A stretch of DNA of 64,000 nucleotides from Hirudo medicinalis (Eukaryota; Annelida; Clitellata; Hirudinida; Hirudinidae), in contig MPNW01000097.1 of the NCBI GenBank assembly GCA_011800805.1, forward strand, positions 17,501 through 81,500, written 5' to 3'. The notes under the pieces were generated by a model. That model made no database searches, was not told the DNA's origin, and saw nothing but the letters and a program-made list of their open reading frames with translations. Below, piece by piece: positions 11,586 to 22,604 of the stretch. The translations under genes and the position numbers were made by a program. How positions within the stretch are numbered: position 1 is the first letter of the stretch; each line of letters begins with the position of its first letter.

Positions 11586-13499
11586 TGCAATGTATTTTTT
11601 TTTCAGATTGGTTTATTATAATTTAATATTTGTTAGCCTTATTTTGTAAGTTTGACCAAATTCCATAATACCCATTAATGTTTTGTGCATTTGCATTTAG
11701 CCGATCTTTTGAGTGTCTTATGCCTCCGATTAGGATGTGAAGGCACTTTTTAATCGCTCCACCATTTACTTACATTATGTTGTTGTTGTTGTTGTTGTAC
11801 GAATAAAAGCAATCATTAGGATCTATAAAATCACTACCCAGCGTCTTGGAAACTCCAAAACGCTTGCGTGGTTCGGTGGCCGACCCATGGCCACGAGGGT
11901 CTCTCGCGGATCTCGCGAGGTTCCCATTCGACCAAAAGGCGCAGGCGGTTAGCAGACGCTCAGACGTAACGTTTTGTTTCTGTTCATTGAGTGCTTGGTG
12001 GACTCTTCTGTTTCTAAGTTGAAATTGAGCTGAAATTGAAATGATAGTCCACTGAACAACTCCTTGACATCGACGCAGATAACTTGAGTTGATGAAACCA
12101 AAATAGATTGCAGACTTAAATAGATTACAAGGCTTTCAAACTTTCAAACAAAAGACAACACGACTTTCACAATGGGATCTTAACGCTCATTCAAATAATA
12201 TCACCTGAATCTACACGTGATTGTGGATTGCATTTGATTTGTTTTCTTTTCCACCTTGTTGTTATTTTCAGCGGTTTTTGATTTCAGTACATTATTTTAT
12301 ATTATTCCACAACTTGATGAATATGAACCTGCGCTATATAAATGTTCTCAATAAATATGTATTTAAACAATTATGCACAACTTAACATTTCCTCAAAAAA
12401 AAATCAACTCCAACTTTTCCTTTCATTTTCTGACAAAATAAAGTGGAAACTTTAGATTGGTTATTAATTACGAGGTTGTGATTAATTTTAAACTTTTACA
12501 CCTTGTAAAATCCATTTAAATTTAGAAACTCGGAGATTAATTATGAAATTTACAAAGTGAATTTGCTTGTTTATTTCTCTTTTTAAATCTTCAAAATCCT
12601 GGAGCAAAAATGCAATTTTAAAATTTGATGATTGTTTGAGGTAAATACATTTTAAAATAATTTTAATTAAGAAAATAATAATAATAATTTCTCGAAATAC
12701 TAAAGTTCTCTGAATAATTATAAACCTCTCTTCATGCCAAGTCACGTTTAACAAGCTCCGAAACTAACGAACTGTTCGCCTTCCTTCCCGCGGGAAGAGC
12801 AGACGAGTTGATGACGAGGAGGGATGCATCAGAATGATGATTAGATGCATTTCAAATGAACATTTTCCAAAAATAATTTCAACGTGTCCCTTTTATTTTA
12901 TTTTTTATTTTAATTATTCATTTGGTGGAAAAATATCGTTGGAATAATTTATGCCACGCGAAACTTCTTTCAACCGAGTATCCCTCCCTCCATCCCTCCC
13001 TAACTCACTATCTCTCGCATTCCCGGAAAAGTGCCTCCGTGGAAAAAGGAAAAAAACTTGCCACGCTTCAATTGGTGACTGATTGACTTTTCCATCAATC
13101 GCTCCAGTCATGTTCTTCTTCAAGCAGTTCAACGAAGCGTAAAATCGCACCAATGGTTCCTCTGGAAGTGAAATTGGAGACGCTGTTCGTTCATTTGTTG
13201 AACTTCATCGGGAGGAGGTTTGTTGTGAAAACAGAGTTTTGAAGCAACAGCAAGATTTTCAAATTTAATTCTGCAAAATCAGAGAAATGAAGGCGATGAG
13301 TCAGGTCGTGATGACGTAATCCAGCTGTTAACCTATGCAAGGCCACAGAAGGAACATTTATTAAAAAAACATTTACCGATTGAATGTGGAAACATTCCAT
13401 TATTTGTGGAGTTGAGGAAATTATTTCTGACTTATTTTTTACTTTTTTGTTTCAGTTGCCAGCTCCGTGCCAACGCCGGGCATCACCCAGAGATATTGA
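513..13499 (+). CDS. mbl: Muscleblind-like CCCH zinc-finger RNA-binding protein, 3' part
   Basis: Muscleblind proteins bind YGCY-type RNA and control alternative splicing and RNA localisation. Five exons join in frame: 513-727, 3695-3916, 6087-6233, 6680-6893 and 13456-13499 (stop TGA 13497-13499), about 280 codons. The first encodes the second CCCH finger, [20 protein letters not shown] followed by HPPQHL, then ELQ-like helix text ending [11 protein letters not shown], which is the family signature after finger 2. Spacing is CX8CX6CX3H, whereas vertebrate finger 2 is CX7CX4CX3H. Exon 2 is Asn-rich (repeated NNNI). Exons 3 and 4 are Tyr, Pro and Ser-rich linker. The tail is short, ending GITQRY. 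All junction phases agree (0, 0, 0, 1). The 5' exons with finger 1 are missing at the window edge. The weakest boundary is the exon 2 acceptor, which has a poor pyrimidine tract. Alternative terminal exons are common in this family and may exist here. Confidence 0.85.
1372..1442. repeat. (ATT)n microsatellite
   Basis: Near-perfect TTA/ATT triplets interrupted by occasional ACT, within a muscleblind intron. Confidence 0.9.
2994..3053. repeat. (CAT)n microsatellite
   Basis: About 19 CAT triplets with a single CTT interruption, in a muscleblind intron. Confidence 0.9.
3380..3515. repeat. 23-bp minisatellite, about 6 copies
   Basis: Two unit types alternate, one beginning GCTCAACAACAAC and one GTTCCACAACAAC, each followed by ATTTTATTTT. 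The GTTCC variant sits second and last, with the GCTCA units between. Confidence 0.9.
4185..4248. repeat. 10-bp CCTTTTCACT minisatellite
   Basis: About six tandem units of CCTTTTCACT or CCTTTCCACT. Confidence 0.85.
4845..4917 (-). pseudogene. tRNA-Glu (TTC)-derived pseudogene or SINE head
   Basis: Read on the minus strand, the 3' half is a clear tRNA-Glu match: GTGGTTAGGAT, an anticodon-loop-like TTTTCAC, then GGCCTGGGTTCGATTCCCGG and TGTGGGAA as the 3' acceptor strand. The B box GGTTCGATTCC is intact. The anticodon stem no longer pairs, and the 5' acceptor and A box are replaced by unrelated sequence. A functional tRNA is therefore unlikely. CGTAGGA (4817-4823) and TCCTACG (4911-4917) form an inverted repeat spanning it. 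Confidence 0.65.
5056..5245 (+). mobile_element. tRNA-derived SINE-like element
   Basis: The head has an A-box-like TTGGCCGAATGG and a B-box-like GAGTTTGAAACCC. The body CCCAGCCTGCACTGCCGCAA and the tail GGCGCTATACAAAT recur, diverged, at about 18478-18590 (CCCAGCCTGCAATGCCACGA, GGCGCTGTTACAAAT). The pol III boxes plus a second copy lacking the head argue for a SINE family. Exact ends and target-site duplications were not resolved. Confidence 0.6.
5731..5812. repeat. GGAAT/GGATT-type satellite-like array
   Basis: Tandem GGAATGGATGGATTGGAT units, resembling (GGAAT)n-type simple repeats, in a muscleblind intron about 270 bp upstream of the exon at 6087. Confidence 0.85.
6234..6679 (+). other. 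Short muscleblind intron
   Basis: Begins GTAATC and ends CTCCAG. It contains a (GATT)n run (about 6239-6272) and a short ATT/TCA run (about 6500-6537). The reading frame stays open through much of it in the frame of the next exon, so intron retention would extend the protein; nothing shows that this happens. Confidence 0.6.
9838..9965. repeat. Minisatellite of GTGAACAATGA / GTGGATGAACA units
   Basis: Nested repeats of GTGAACAATGA and GTGGATGAACA form higher-order units of roughly 33 bp in the last muscleblind intron. Confidence 0.8.
11526..11583. repeat. (ATT)n microsatellite
   Basis: About 19 uninterrupted ATT triplets. Confidence 0.95.
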
Positions 13500-14351
13500 C
13501 CCCGTCCGTCGGGGTCATAGTTCAAGGACAACAAGAGCGTGTCAACAGGTTAGTTCCTGGAGAGAAAGATTGTACTTTGATGAAGATTGTACTTAAAGTA
13601 TTTCATGAAGATTGCACTTAAAGTATTTGATGAAGGCAAATGTCATAAAGGTCAAAATAAATAACACGCTTTGATGATAGCGAACTTATTGATAAATTAT
13701 TTAGGAAATATCAGCTAAGAATTAATATTATTTGACCAATATTAATAAATAAATTAACATCATAATTTATTATTTTAATGGCGTTGAAGATAATTTGGAT
13801 AACTACCAACAGCTACAAATTCTCGTACATCTCCAGGCAAAAGTTAACCAGGAAAGCAGAGGAAACTGAAGTTAAAAGTCTTACAATTTGCAACAAGTTA
13901 ATCAAGATTTTATCGTTTAAGACTTCAACAAAACCAACAACCGAGGCGCCACCACGCGGGGTTTTGAGGGGGCATCGTGGTCCTCATGATCTAGCGCTTC
14001 GTTTTATGAAAATGCTTTTCTTATCCTAAGGTTAGGCACGCCAATTTTGGGGATCCTTTCGACAATTTTATGGAGTTTTCAGCATTTTTCAACTTTTCGA
14101 GTTAATTTTGAAATTTTTAGCTGTTGTAAGCAATTCGCACGGCGATGGAACTTTATATAGATAACATCTCCATGACACCCATTTTATTTACAAAAAAAAA
14201 TCGAACATAAAAACTAACAAAAAAAAGTAATTTTTATTGCAATTTTTACGCATTTTGTACCATCAAATATCGGCTGATTTTTAAGCAGAAATTTCTTCGC
14301 CATCCTAACAATCAAATGATTCTTCATTTTTTTCAACTTCACAATTTATTT

Positions 14352-14522
14352 TTATCAACATTATTCACAACTTATCAACATTATTCACAACTTATCAACA
14401 TTATTCACAACTTATCAACATTATTCACAACTTATCAACATTATTCACAACTTATCAACATCATTCACAACTTATCAATATCATTCACAACTTATCAACA
14501 TCATTCACAACTTATCAATATC
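14352..14522. repeat. 20-bp minisatellite, about 8.5 copies
   Basis: Unit TTATCAACATTATTCACAAC, with ATTATT drifting to ATCATT in the last three or four copies. Confidence 0.95.
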
Positions 14523-14555
14523 ATTCATCGTATCATTCATTCTCTACACCTCCCC

Positions 14556-14709
14556 ATTCATATTCCCCAATTCATACTCCCCAATTCATTCTCCCCAATT
14601 CATACTCCCCAATTCATTCTCCCCGATTCATTCTCCCCAATTCATTCTCCCCAATTCATACTCCCCAATTCATTCTCCCCAATTCATTCTCCCCAATTCA
14701 TTCTCCCCA
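14556..14709. repeat. 15-bp minisatellite, about 10 copies
   Basis: Unit CAATTCATACTCCCC or CAATTCATTCTCCCC, directly following the 20-bp array. Confidence 0.9.
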
Positions 14710-15000
14710 GGCATGTCGCGCGGACCGTCATCACTTAGCCCCAATTAGCATAGTTTACACAAGTATCTCTTATACACAGATATATATATATATATATATA
14801 CATGCATATATCTTATTATACACGTGCATGGACTCCACGGTGTCCGTGCATGTGTTAGTGTGTGCGTGTGTGTTAGTGTGTGCGTGTGGATTATAAAATT
14901 GAATTTCTCCAGTTTAATGGTAAGACGTGCCTGTGTTATAAACGTTGCATCGCGAATATGTGCCCAGTTGTTTTTTGGTTCTTGTTGATATTGTTTTGTT

Positions 15001-15006
15001 GCTGTT

Positions 15007-15043
<37 letters not shown>

Positions 15044-15045
15044 GG
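15001..15045. repeat. (GTT)n microsatellite
   Basis: About 14 GTT triplets, nearly uninterrupted. Confidence 0.9.
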
Positions 15046-16269
15046 TTTTGTTTTGTTTTTTAGAAATAAAAGTTAGTTTTTGTTTCACCTTCGTTGTCAA
15101 ATTCTTTCGTTGAACCTTCTTCGAAATATGCAAATCTGTTCCCTTTTATTCCTTCTGTGTAGTTGTATTATTCGTTGTCTTCGGTGTTTGGACGCGACTC
15201 GACATATTATACGTCACGTTGCGAGTCGCTTTCGGACGCTGATGTCGCCGGCGTCTCTCTCGAAGTCGCTTAAAAAAACATATTCAAATAACATTGATTA
15301 CTTCATCCTCTGAGGCTGATTACTGATTTGATTCAGTGTTAAATCAAAAACACCGGGACTCGTTTGACTCACGGACGGTGAAATGATTTTCAAATCCCCG
15401 GCATCAGATTACCACCCGCATTGTCCGTGGAAAGAGTTTTCCAAATTTTCCTGTGTTTCTTTCTTCGAGATGGCTTGTCTTTTGAAGCAGGAAATTGCTT
15501 CAATAAACATCTGATGGCCTAACAGAATAATGGAGACTTACAAAGCTTCATAGCAAATTACGTCTGCCTAATGATTTCTTTTACGATGCACTGCAAATAG
15601 ACTTCCCTCGGGTCCAACTCGGCACAATTTTAAAGTTTGTTTCATCCCTTTGAAAGCCCTCCCTTTTTATTTTATCCATCCTTAGGACCCACGAGTCAAG
15701 AGAATAATGTCGGCTGATTAAACATTTAATTTCCCTCCCTCGTCTGCAAATACACATCATAAAATGGTCACATGTCGGCCATTAAACTCCAACTTTCCTA
15801 TCTATTTGTGTACTTCAACTTCTTCCTATGAAGCCCAAGACGAGCGTGGTCGAACGTTTCTGAAATTCTTCAACTTTTGGTGTCCTTCTCAGACCCTGGT
15901 GAAGCCACCTCTGGGCGTCTGGCAAGCGGGATCCCCTAGATCCCTTAGTAAGCTAGCTATTCGAATCCATCCCTCCGTGGTTCAAAGAGTAGGAACTTCT
16001 TGTTGCAGGTCCAAACCCGGAGGACTTTCGTTCGTTGCAACAGAGTAGTTGATCTGCGTAGTTCCATCACCATCTTTCTTGTGGCGCGTTTGTCGGAGTT
16101 CAGCATTGCATTTGAGTTCGCGTTCTCTTCCATTTTACGAACGAAAACGATCGAGGGATTGATGGATTTGATGGATTGATGGATTTGATGGACTTGATGG
16201 ATTGATGAGGCAAGGACTTAATGTTGCCAGACGTTCATAGCATTGTTGGCTATTGTACTGGTGACGACA

Positions 16270-16370
16270 CTCGTGTAGATGATGGTGATGATTCTGATGA
16301 TGATGGTGATGATGATGGTGATGATGATGGTGATGATGATGATGGTGGTGATGATGGTGGTGATGCTGGT
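16270..16370. repeat. GATGATGGT repeat
   Basis: Imperfect GAT/GGT triplet array. Confidence 0.85.
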
Positions 16371-18464
16371 GTTGATGGAAATGATATGATTGAAACCATG
16401 ACCATGTGGAAAGAGTTGATATGCACTTCATTGTTTTGGAAGGCGTTTTTGTTCCATGCGTTGTGTTTCTAATTTTGTCGGAATTGTTGTAAACAAGGAT
16501 TTTTGTATATAAGCTGTCTTTGTTTAACCGTGGGTTTCAAACTATTTTTTCGTTTTCTTTTCTTTGAATTTTCATGCAACGTTATTTCAAAAAATTATTT
16601 GTAAAAATACACGGTCTGCATTGTTACTGCTACCTGGTTTGGGACAAACACCTTTGTTAATTGGGAGTGCGGTTTATTCGGTTTGGTTTCGTTTTTGTCT
16701 GGTTTTACCGAATGTTCTATTTAACGGAGACATTTACAAACATCTTCATGTCATAGAAACGTAGATGACATTTTACGACGGACTTTTTGATGACTTTAGT
16801 CTAAGTTAACCTTTGAACTCACTTATTAAGAGGTCGGTGAATATTTTTGCTTTTTTGTTCGATTTACGTAAACTTGTTAAATCAATTACCCGGAATTGAT
16901 TAAAATTCAGTAGAAATCATTTCGCTGAAAAGCTATCAAAGTTTCGTTTCTACATCCGCTTATTTCGACGATTCTATGGAAACCCAAAAAATGAAACTTT
17001 TACGTTTATTCAAGTGTTATTTCTTACCGGTCTTCCATCACAGTCTTTGTATTTTTAAATGAATTTTGTGTTCTATATTTTTATAAAGTTGAATTTTCAC
17101 ATTGAATTTCCGTCAAAATAGCCAAAAATGTATATAAAAATTGTTATCGGTTTGTCAAATTTGGTTATTTCTGAGTAAATTAATGGAAAAATGGGAATTA
17201 GATTAAAGATAGTTTAAAAATTGCCGTTGTTTTGAATGGACACCTTTTCATAATTTTGAATAAAAAGTTAAATAATTCACGATGGACCAGAATGTGACTC
17301 CTCCGAAGCAAAGAAAGTTTCATAAACTCCACAACGAGGCGTCGTTTTTATCGCCTGCTTCTTCATTAGTCTCCAATTATGCGACCACAGACGTTTAAAA
17401 CACATTTCAAATTTATGTGGAGAGAAAGTCCGGTGTCCAATTAGATTAGACTTCCAAATTAGCGCCGCTAATTTCACTTCCGGCGCATGTCGTCTGCCTC
17501 CACGCAGACCAGAAATTCTCCTTTAGATGCAAACCAGTCAACAAAGACCGATAAATAATGAAGAGCTTTCAAATTTCAAAGGATAATTGCAAACTTTTCA
17601 CCTGATAAATTACGTCTTGAGAAACAATACAAATTCGGAAAATCAATCTCCCTTTCGTTTTTAAGTTTATAACGTATGTTTTAAAGTTATTGCAATATCT
17701 AAATTTTTTGTTTAAGTGAAATTAATAAAATTGTTTATTTTTTAATTCATCGGATTGAATTCAAATTTGTCTTCCGTCCAAATGAATGTTCTAAATGGTT
17801 TCTATAAATCCTCCTTAATACATTCAATCAATCTACTTCTCTTAACGCATCTGTCAGTCGTTCAAAGGTGTTACAAAAAGCTTTTTCTTCGAGAGAGAAT
17901 CAAAGCCCTTTGCTCCTTCGAGTTATTTCTTTCCATCCAAAGGACTTGTAATTGCTGGACAACACGTGGTATTGTAACATGATATTGTAACATGCAAGGT
18001 TGTTAATGCAGTACAAAATACATACTTAAAATATCGTAAAGTTAGTTTAACACAACTTTATCGATAACCCGATAAAATTTTCTCTATTAATCCAAGTGGT
18101 CGATTTGAGATGAGCCATCTGCTTTTCAAATTCTGTGCTCTGAAATTAAAAATTCAAATTGACAACTCCGAGGTCTTCCAATTTGTTGTTGTTCGAATGT
18201 TGGAAACTTAAAATCATCCACAACAGACAATACTTTGAAATTGAGATGAATCGAGTGAACTATTGAGTTCACTAGCCAGAAGACTAGCTTCATCTCGAAA
18301 TCATGCTTGCCACATCATTCCATCCAAGCGAATTTATTGGCTCAATAATTTCACTTCTGGTTACGGCACCCTATCACAAACGTTAGCACCTTCAACTGTT
18401 AATTCTTCGAAAATAATAATAATTATTATTTAATTAATACTTAAAGCTGCTCATTTTCAAGATT

Positions 18465-18590
18465 AATAGGTATGCGTCGTATTCGAAACCCAGCCTGCAA
18501 TGCCACGAGCGCCCTCGGGGGAGCACTGCACCAGCAGTCGACAAAGAGCCTCTTACGCGAAGACTGGGGCGCTGTTACAAATTAATTAGA
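18465..18590 (+). mobile_element. 5'-truncated SINE-like copy
   Basis: Shares ATTCGAAACCCAGCCTGCAA, AGAGCCTCTTACGCG and GGCGCTGTTACAAAT with the element at 5056-5245. No A box is visible upstream, so the copy is truncated or rearranged. Confidence 0.55.
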
Positions 18591-19226
18591 ATAAAGCTCA
18601 TTTGAAACCAGAAGCAAGTAAATTAATCTAATTTTGTCGTCAATTTCCCCTAATTATAACAATTTATACAAAAATGAGTCTAAAAAACGCTGGAACGCAA
18701 TAAGTTTATTGATAAATATGAGACGCAGATTCATTGGTCACATTTCAACATTGAGACGAAGATACGTTGGTTACATTACAACATCCTTTCGAGATGAAAC
18801 CACTGGAAATGGTGGGCAGGGTTGTCAGAAGCAGAAAACAAATTTGAAGTTGAAAGAACAAAAACGACGAATGGTGTTGAAGATTTGAATGATGTTAATG
18901 CCCATTCATCTCACAAACGAGTCGGACGTAGACTCGGACGCTCGCAGACCGGAATAAAGCTTAAAACCAAGGGACAAAAATTTACTTTTAACCAAATAAA
19001 TAAAAATTATATGCAAATTCTACGAGACCGTGAAAACAAACGAGCGACGATTCGCAAAAACAGGAAGGAGGTACGACCGGCATCGAGCGACGGCCACTGT
19101 CGGTTGATGTTTCGACGTCGCGACCGATCCCGAACAGCAACGACACAGCTAACTCCGACGTCACGACACTCGCGCAAACAAGAAATTGTTGCTTAGTTTC
19201 CAGTCGCAGACCTCAAAAGACTTGAC

Positions 19227-22016
19227 TTAGGTCCTCAAATTTCTCTTCTTGGCGGGGGGTTCTTTGGTCGCACTTTCCTCCATCGACCGCTTGACGCCGT
19301 TTCGCGTCCTCCTGCAGATCGGTTCCTCGAGAGCGCCGGGGACGGGAAGTTTGGGGGGGGATTCGGTCTCGGTCGAAGCGTTCGCCGGTCGTCCGACGTA
19401 AGGATTCGCTCTGGCGGCCTTCCTCCTCGCCCTGATCTGCTTCGGGACGTTTCGAGGCGCGGCTCCTTCGGTCGCCTTCCCTTTGGTCTTTGGAATTTCC
19501 TTGCCTTCAGATTTTTGTTTGTTATTGCCGTCCGAACTGTCTATGCCGGAGTCTTGCTGTGAGGACGAAATTTAAACATCGGTCGAGATCGATGAGGCTC
19601 CAATGCGCGATCAAACGAGGCTCTAATTACCAATAATTACTCGAACGACGTTTCATTTAGGTCGATTAAAAGTGAATACATGAAAACAAAAAGTGCTAAC
19701 GTTAGTTCCTCTGGCTCTCGAGTCGAGGTCGTGACTCGGAAGACGTCGAGCTTCGACGGATTCCCGCTGGCAAACCGCAGCTATTTCCAGCAGACTGACG
19801 TCTCTCCTATCCACCCTCTCCAGCATTTTACTTTTTAAGAAAAATACAATCGTTGCAGTTGATTTTTAAATTTAAGTCGATCCGATTTCTAACAAATACC
19901 GAACGTAAACGGACGAGCTGAAACGGCACAGTTACAAATAATGAAGAAATAGTCACCAAATCATGCCGACGAGACCAGCAGAAAGAAGGACGTCCTTGTC
20001 CACCGTCGGAAGGATGACCGAGAAGAAAAGACTCTGACCGACCAAACCTCTGCCTTTGGCTTCGTCGATTCTGTTGAGTAGAGCCTGCAGAGCTTTCGTG
20101 CATAGAGTCGTTCGCGGTAGGAGCTACAACCGATAAAAGTATTTTGTTAATATTAATTAATTACATTTTATATGGTAAGTCGAGCGAAAGAAACTCGTCG
20201 CACACCGTGACGCAAAACGTGATTCCCAGAACAAATATGTCTGCTTGGAGGTTGTAGAACTCGTCGAACAAAACTTCCGGAGAATGGTACCCCGTCGTCC
20301 CCACGATGTCGTCGCTCACGATTTTGTCCCCCTCCACCATTCGGGCCATGCCCAGGTCGATGATCTTCACCTCCACTTTTTCCAGGGTTCCGTAGCTGTC
20401 TCTGAACATCTTTGGAGTTAAAATAAATTGTTGACAGACAAATTGAAGCATTCAATAATAAAATAAACTTTTTAAAAATATCTCGTGCCATTCCAGACTT
20501 AATGGTCAAGCAGAAGGTTTTATCTAGAAGTGAATCACTTGTCGAAGGACGAATGAAGGTCAACAATTCATCCTCACCCCTGTCACAAGAACATTTTCCG
20601 GTTTAAGATCCTGGTGTATGATGTTCTTCTTGTGCAGGCAGTGCATGGCAATGGATATGCTGTGCCACAGGTCGAAGGTCACGTGCAATGGAATGCTTTC
20701 ATCCTGATACAGCTGGAGGAGGTTCTTTATTCCGGCCTCCGTCACGATCACCAGGTGCCCCTTGCCTGGATTTTCTCTGTCGGGGACTGCTGCCACTCCA
20801 AATACCTGAAGCGTGGTCCTCATTATGGGATCCTTGGCAAGACTGAAAATAAATAAAATTTGTGAAGGATGCAAAAATGTTCTTTGATTCTTCCATCATT
20901 GAATGGTCAGTCGGATGTGAGAGAAGACAAAGGTATGCAAATTATAAGCATTTGGTAATCGACCTTTGGAAATTCTTCATGAACTCACCACAACAGTTCA
21001 ATTTCGTGAAAAGTCAGATCTAGTGCATCGTCCGAGTTGTTGAGAACGGTTTTGACGGCCGCATCGACGGGGAGGTCGTTGTACATGACGGTACATTTCT
21101 GTACTATGCCCTCGCCCCCTTTGCCCAGCGTGGGGCCGTAATGTATGTCGGAGTGTTCGAAGACATGAAGGTACAAATTATGCTGCAAATAATAGTTGCT
21201 CTTTGCAACATGTCAAATTCAAACACCTGTGCAATATTGAAGCAAGAATCTGCGAAATGGTACCTTTTTTAGTTTTGCTAACAATCTTTTAATCTTCTTC
21301 TCTAGGACATCCATGTCGGCCGTTTGAGCAGGGGGGACGTCTATCTTTTCTGATGTTTAAAGAGTGAAATTCACAACGATGCTAAATCATTGTAATTAAA
21401 AGTACATATTGAATCAATTACTCAAGTTCAATGTGGCATCAGATAACTTTGCCTCAACACACGAAGCGAGGACATCACACAGTATGAAATCCCAATAAGA
21501 TATAAAGATTGTTTACAAATTTGAAATGTTTCACCTAATACAGAGTTTAAAAGTGTTTCAAACAGTTCAAGCCACCTAGACAGCCTAATGACTACTCAGA
21601 GCATTTACTGTAGAATTTAAGCTAAAAAACTCTGGTTTCGCATTCTTTTGTCCAGGCAAAGCACAAATAAAATCATTAGAAACGTTACCCATGAGAATAA
21701 TTCCGTCAGTTGAAGTAAGTGTTACTAAATTGTTATTTTAGGCTGTGAAACACAACTTTACAATGTATTCGCGGCAATGTTTGGGTTGAAGCATATTATA
21801 TCGTCAACAACGACGTTGAACAGCATAGGCTTGCTAACAAAAATGATAAATAAACTAACGCATATTTTTGTTATCTGTGTCATCAATAAAATACTCGCTA
21901 GATGAAAACGATGAACTTTCATCAACTTCTGGCATCCCATCAGGGCTAAATTGTAATTTTTGGAGTTTTCGAGTCAGTACGTCAAATACCTTCATGACAA
22001 CCGCCATAACATAGCC
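19227..22016 (-). CDS. Protein kinase domain protein, family unassigned (3' part)
   Basis: Eight minus-strand exons join in phase: 21860-22016, 21264-21349, 20989-21182, 20578-20842, about 20206-20409, 19957-20123, 19701-19830 and 19227-19556 (stop TAA at 19227-19229), about 510 codons. Order: an acidic Ser-rich segment, a short coiled-coil-like helix (LEKKIKRLLAKLKK), then a kinase fold with glycine loop LGKGGEGIVQK, VAIK-like DAAVKTVL, alpha-C Glu in FHEIELL, catalytic loop HQDLKPEN, IIDLGMAR in place of DFG, activation segment GTTGYHSPE, DIFVLG, and a C-lobe ending MLERVDRRDVSLLEI. The tail is basic and Pro-rich (PAKKRNLRT), resembling a nuclear localisation signal. Lys, Glu, catalytic Asp, Asn and metal Asp are all present, so activity is plausible despite HQD and DLG. 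The junction after 20206 is uncertain. The 5' exons were not found. These exons are GC-richer than their surroundings. Confidence 0.83.
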
Positions 22017-22329
22017 CTGAAAACAAACATCGAATCGCCATTTGAATAAAGGACATGTCCCTATTTTAAATTCTAAATAGCATCTTAAATTATTTTACAT
22101 ATAATGAGCATATAATGCAATACTTTGAAGTGTTTGTTCGTTATAATTATTACGTTAAGTGAAACTATTGATTTAAAAATATTGCGAGGCGATTAGCCAA
22201 TTTTCAAACAAGTATATAAGGGTCGCATTAATAAAATTAAACTAACTTATTGTTGATATTTAGTTCCACTAATTTGAACGTCTTAATTTGAAGCTCTTGT
22301 CGAAACACTTGTATTCCGTCAGCAGACAC

Positions 22330-22440
22330 TTAGGGGCCGTCCATAAATTATGTCAACAAAATAGGGTGTGTGAAAAAGTAAAGACAATTCTTTACAAGGG
22401 GGAGGGGGAAGTTTAAGATTAATTGACGTCAACGGTGTTA
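22330..22440 (+). mobile_element. Mobile-element terminus-like remnant
   Basis: Carries AGGGGCCGTCCATAAATTAT, followed by a purine-rich AAGGGGGAGGGGGAAG stretch and GACGTCA. From memory, this GGGGCCGTCCATAAATTACGTCA-type motif is scattered through many invertebrate genomes as a repeat remnant. I cannot name the family. Confidence 0.4.
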
Positions 22441-22604
22441 TTTTTATGATAAAAAATCTATATTTTAACAGATGGATTTATAATATTACTGTTAGTCTTT
22501 CATTCGTCACTGCTTGAACGGATTTGCAAAGTCGGAGCATTGTTGCCGTTGTTGTAAATAACTTCGTAGCGAACTCGTCTTCGTCATCATTGAGCAGGGC
22601 CGCT

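Larger units (their letters stand above)
6894..13455 (+). other. Large last intron of muscleblind
   Basis: About 6.6 kb between GTAAGT and TTTCAG. It contains CAT/CGT-type repeats (about 9510-9635), a minisatellite around TGAACAGTGGATGAACAATG (9838-9965), an ATT array (11526-11583) and a CpG-dense segment (11860-11965). A 262-codon open frame at 10603-11391 has no recognisable motif. No exon was assigned. Confidence 0.5.
13500..19226. other. Intergenic, repeat-rich
   Basis: Between the muscleblind stop and the kinase stop; the two genes are convergent. It holds the 3' UTR side of both, minisatellites at 14352-14522 and 14556-14709, a TA array near 14780-14801, a GTT array (15001-15045), GATGATGGT repeats (16270-16370) and a headless SINE copy (18465-18590). 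I see no convincing gene. A basic open frame at 18822-19196 is noted under findings. Confidence 0.5.

Noticed and set aside
14316..14738. 140-codon ORF
   Set aside because: Made almost wholly of the 20-bp and 15-bp minisatellites.
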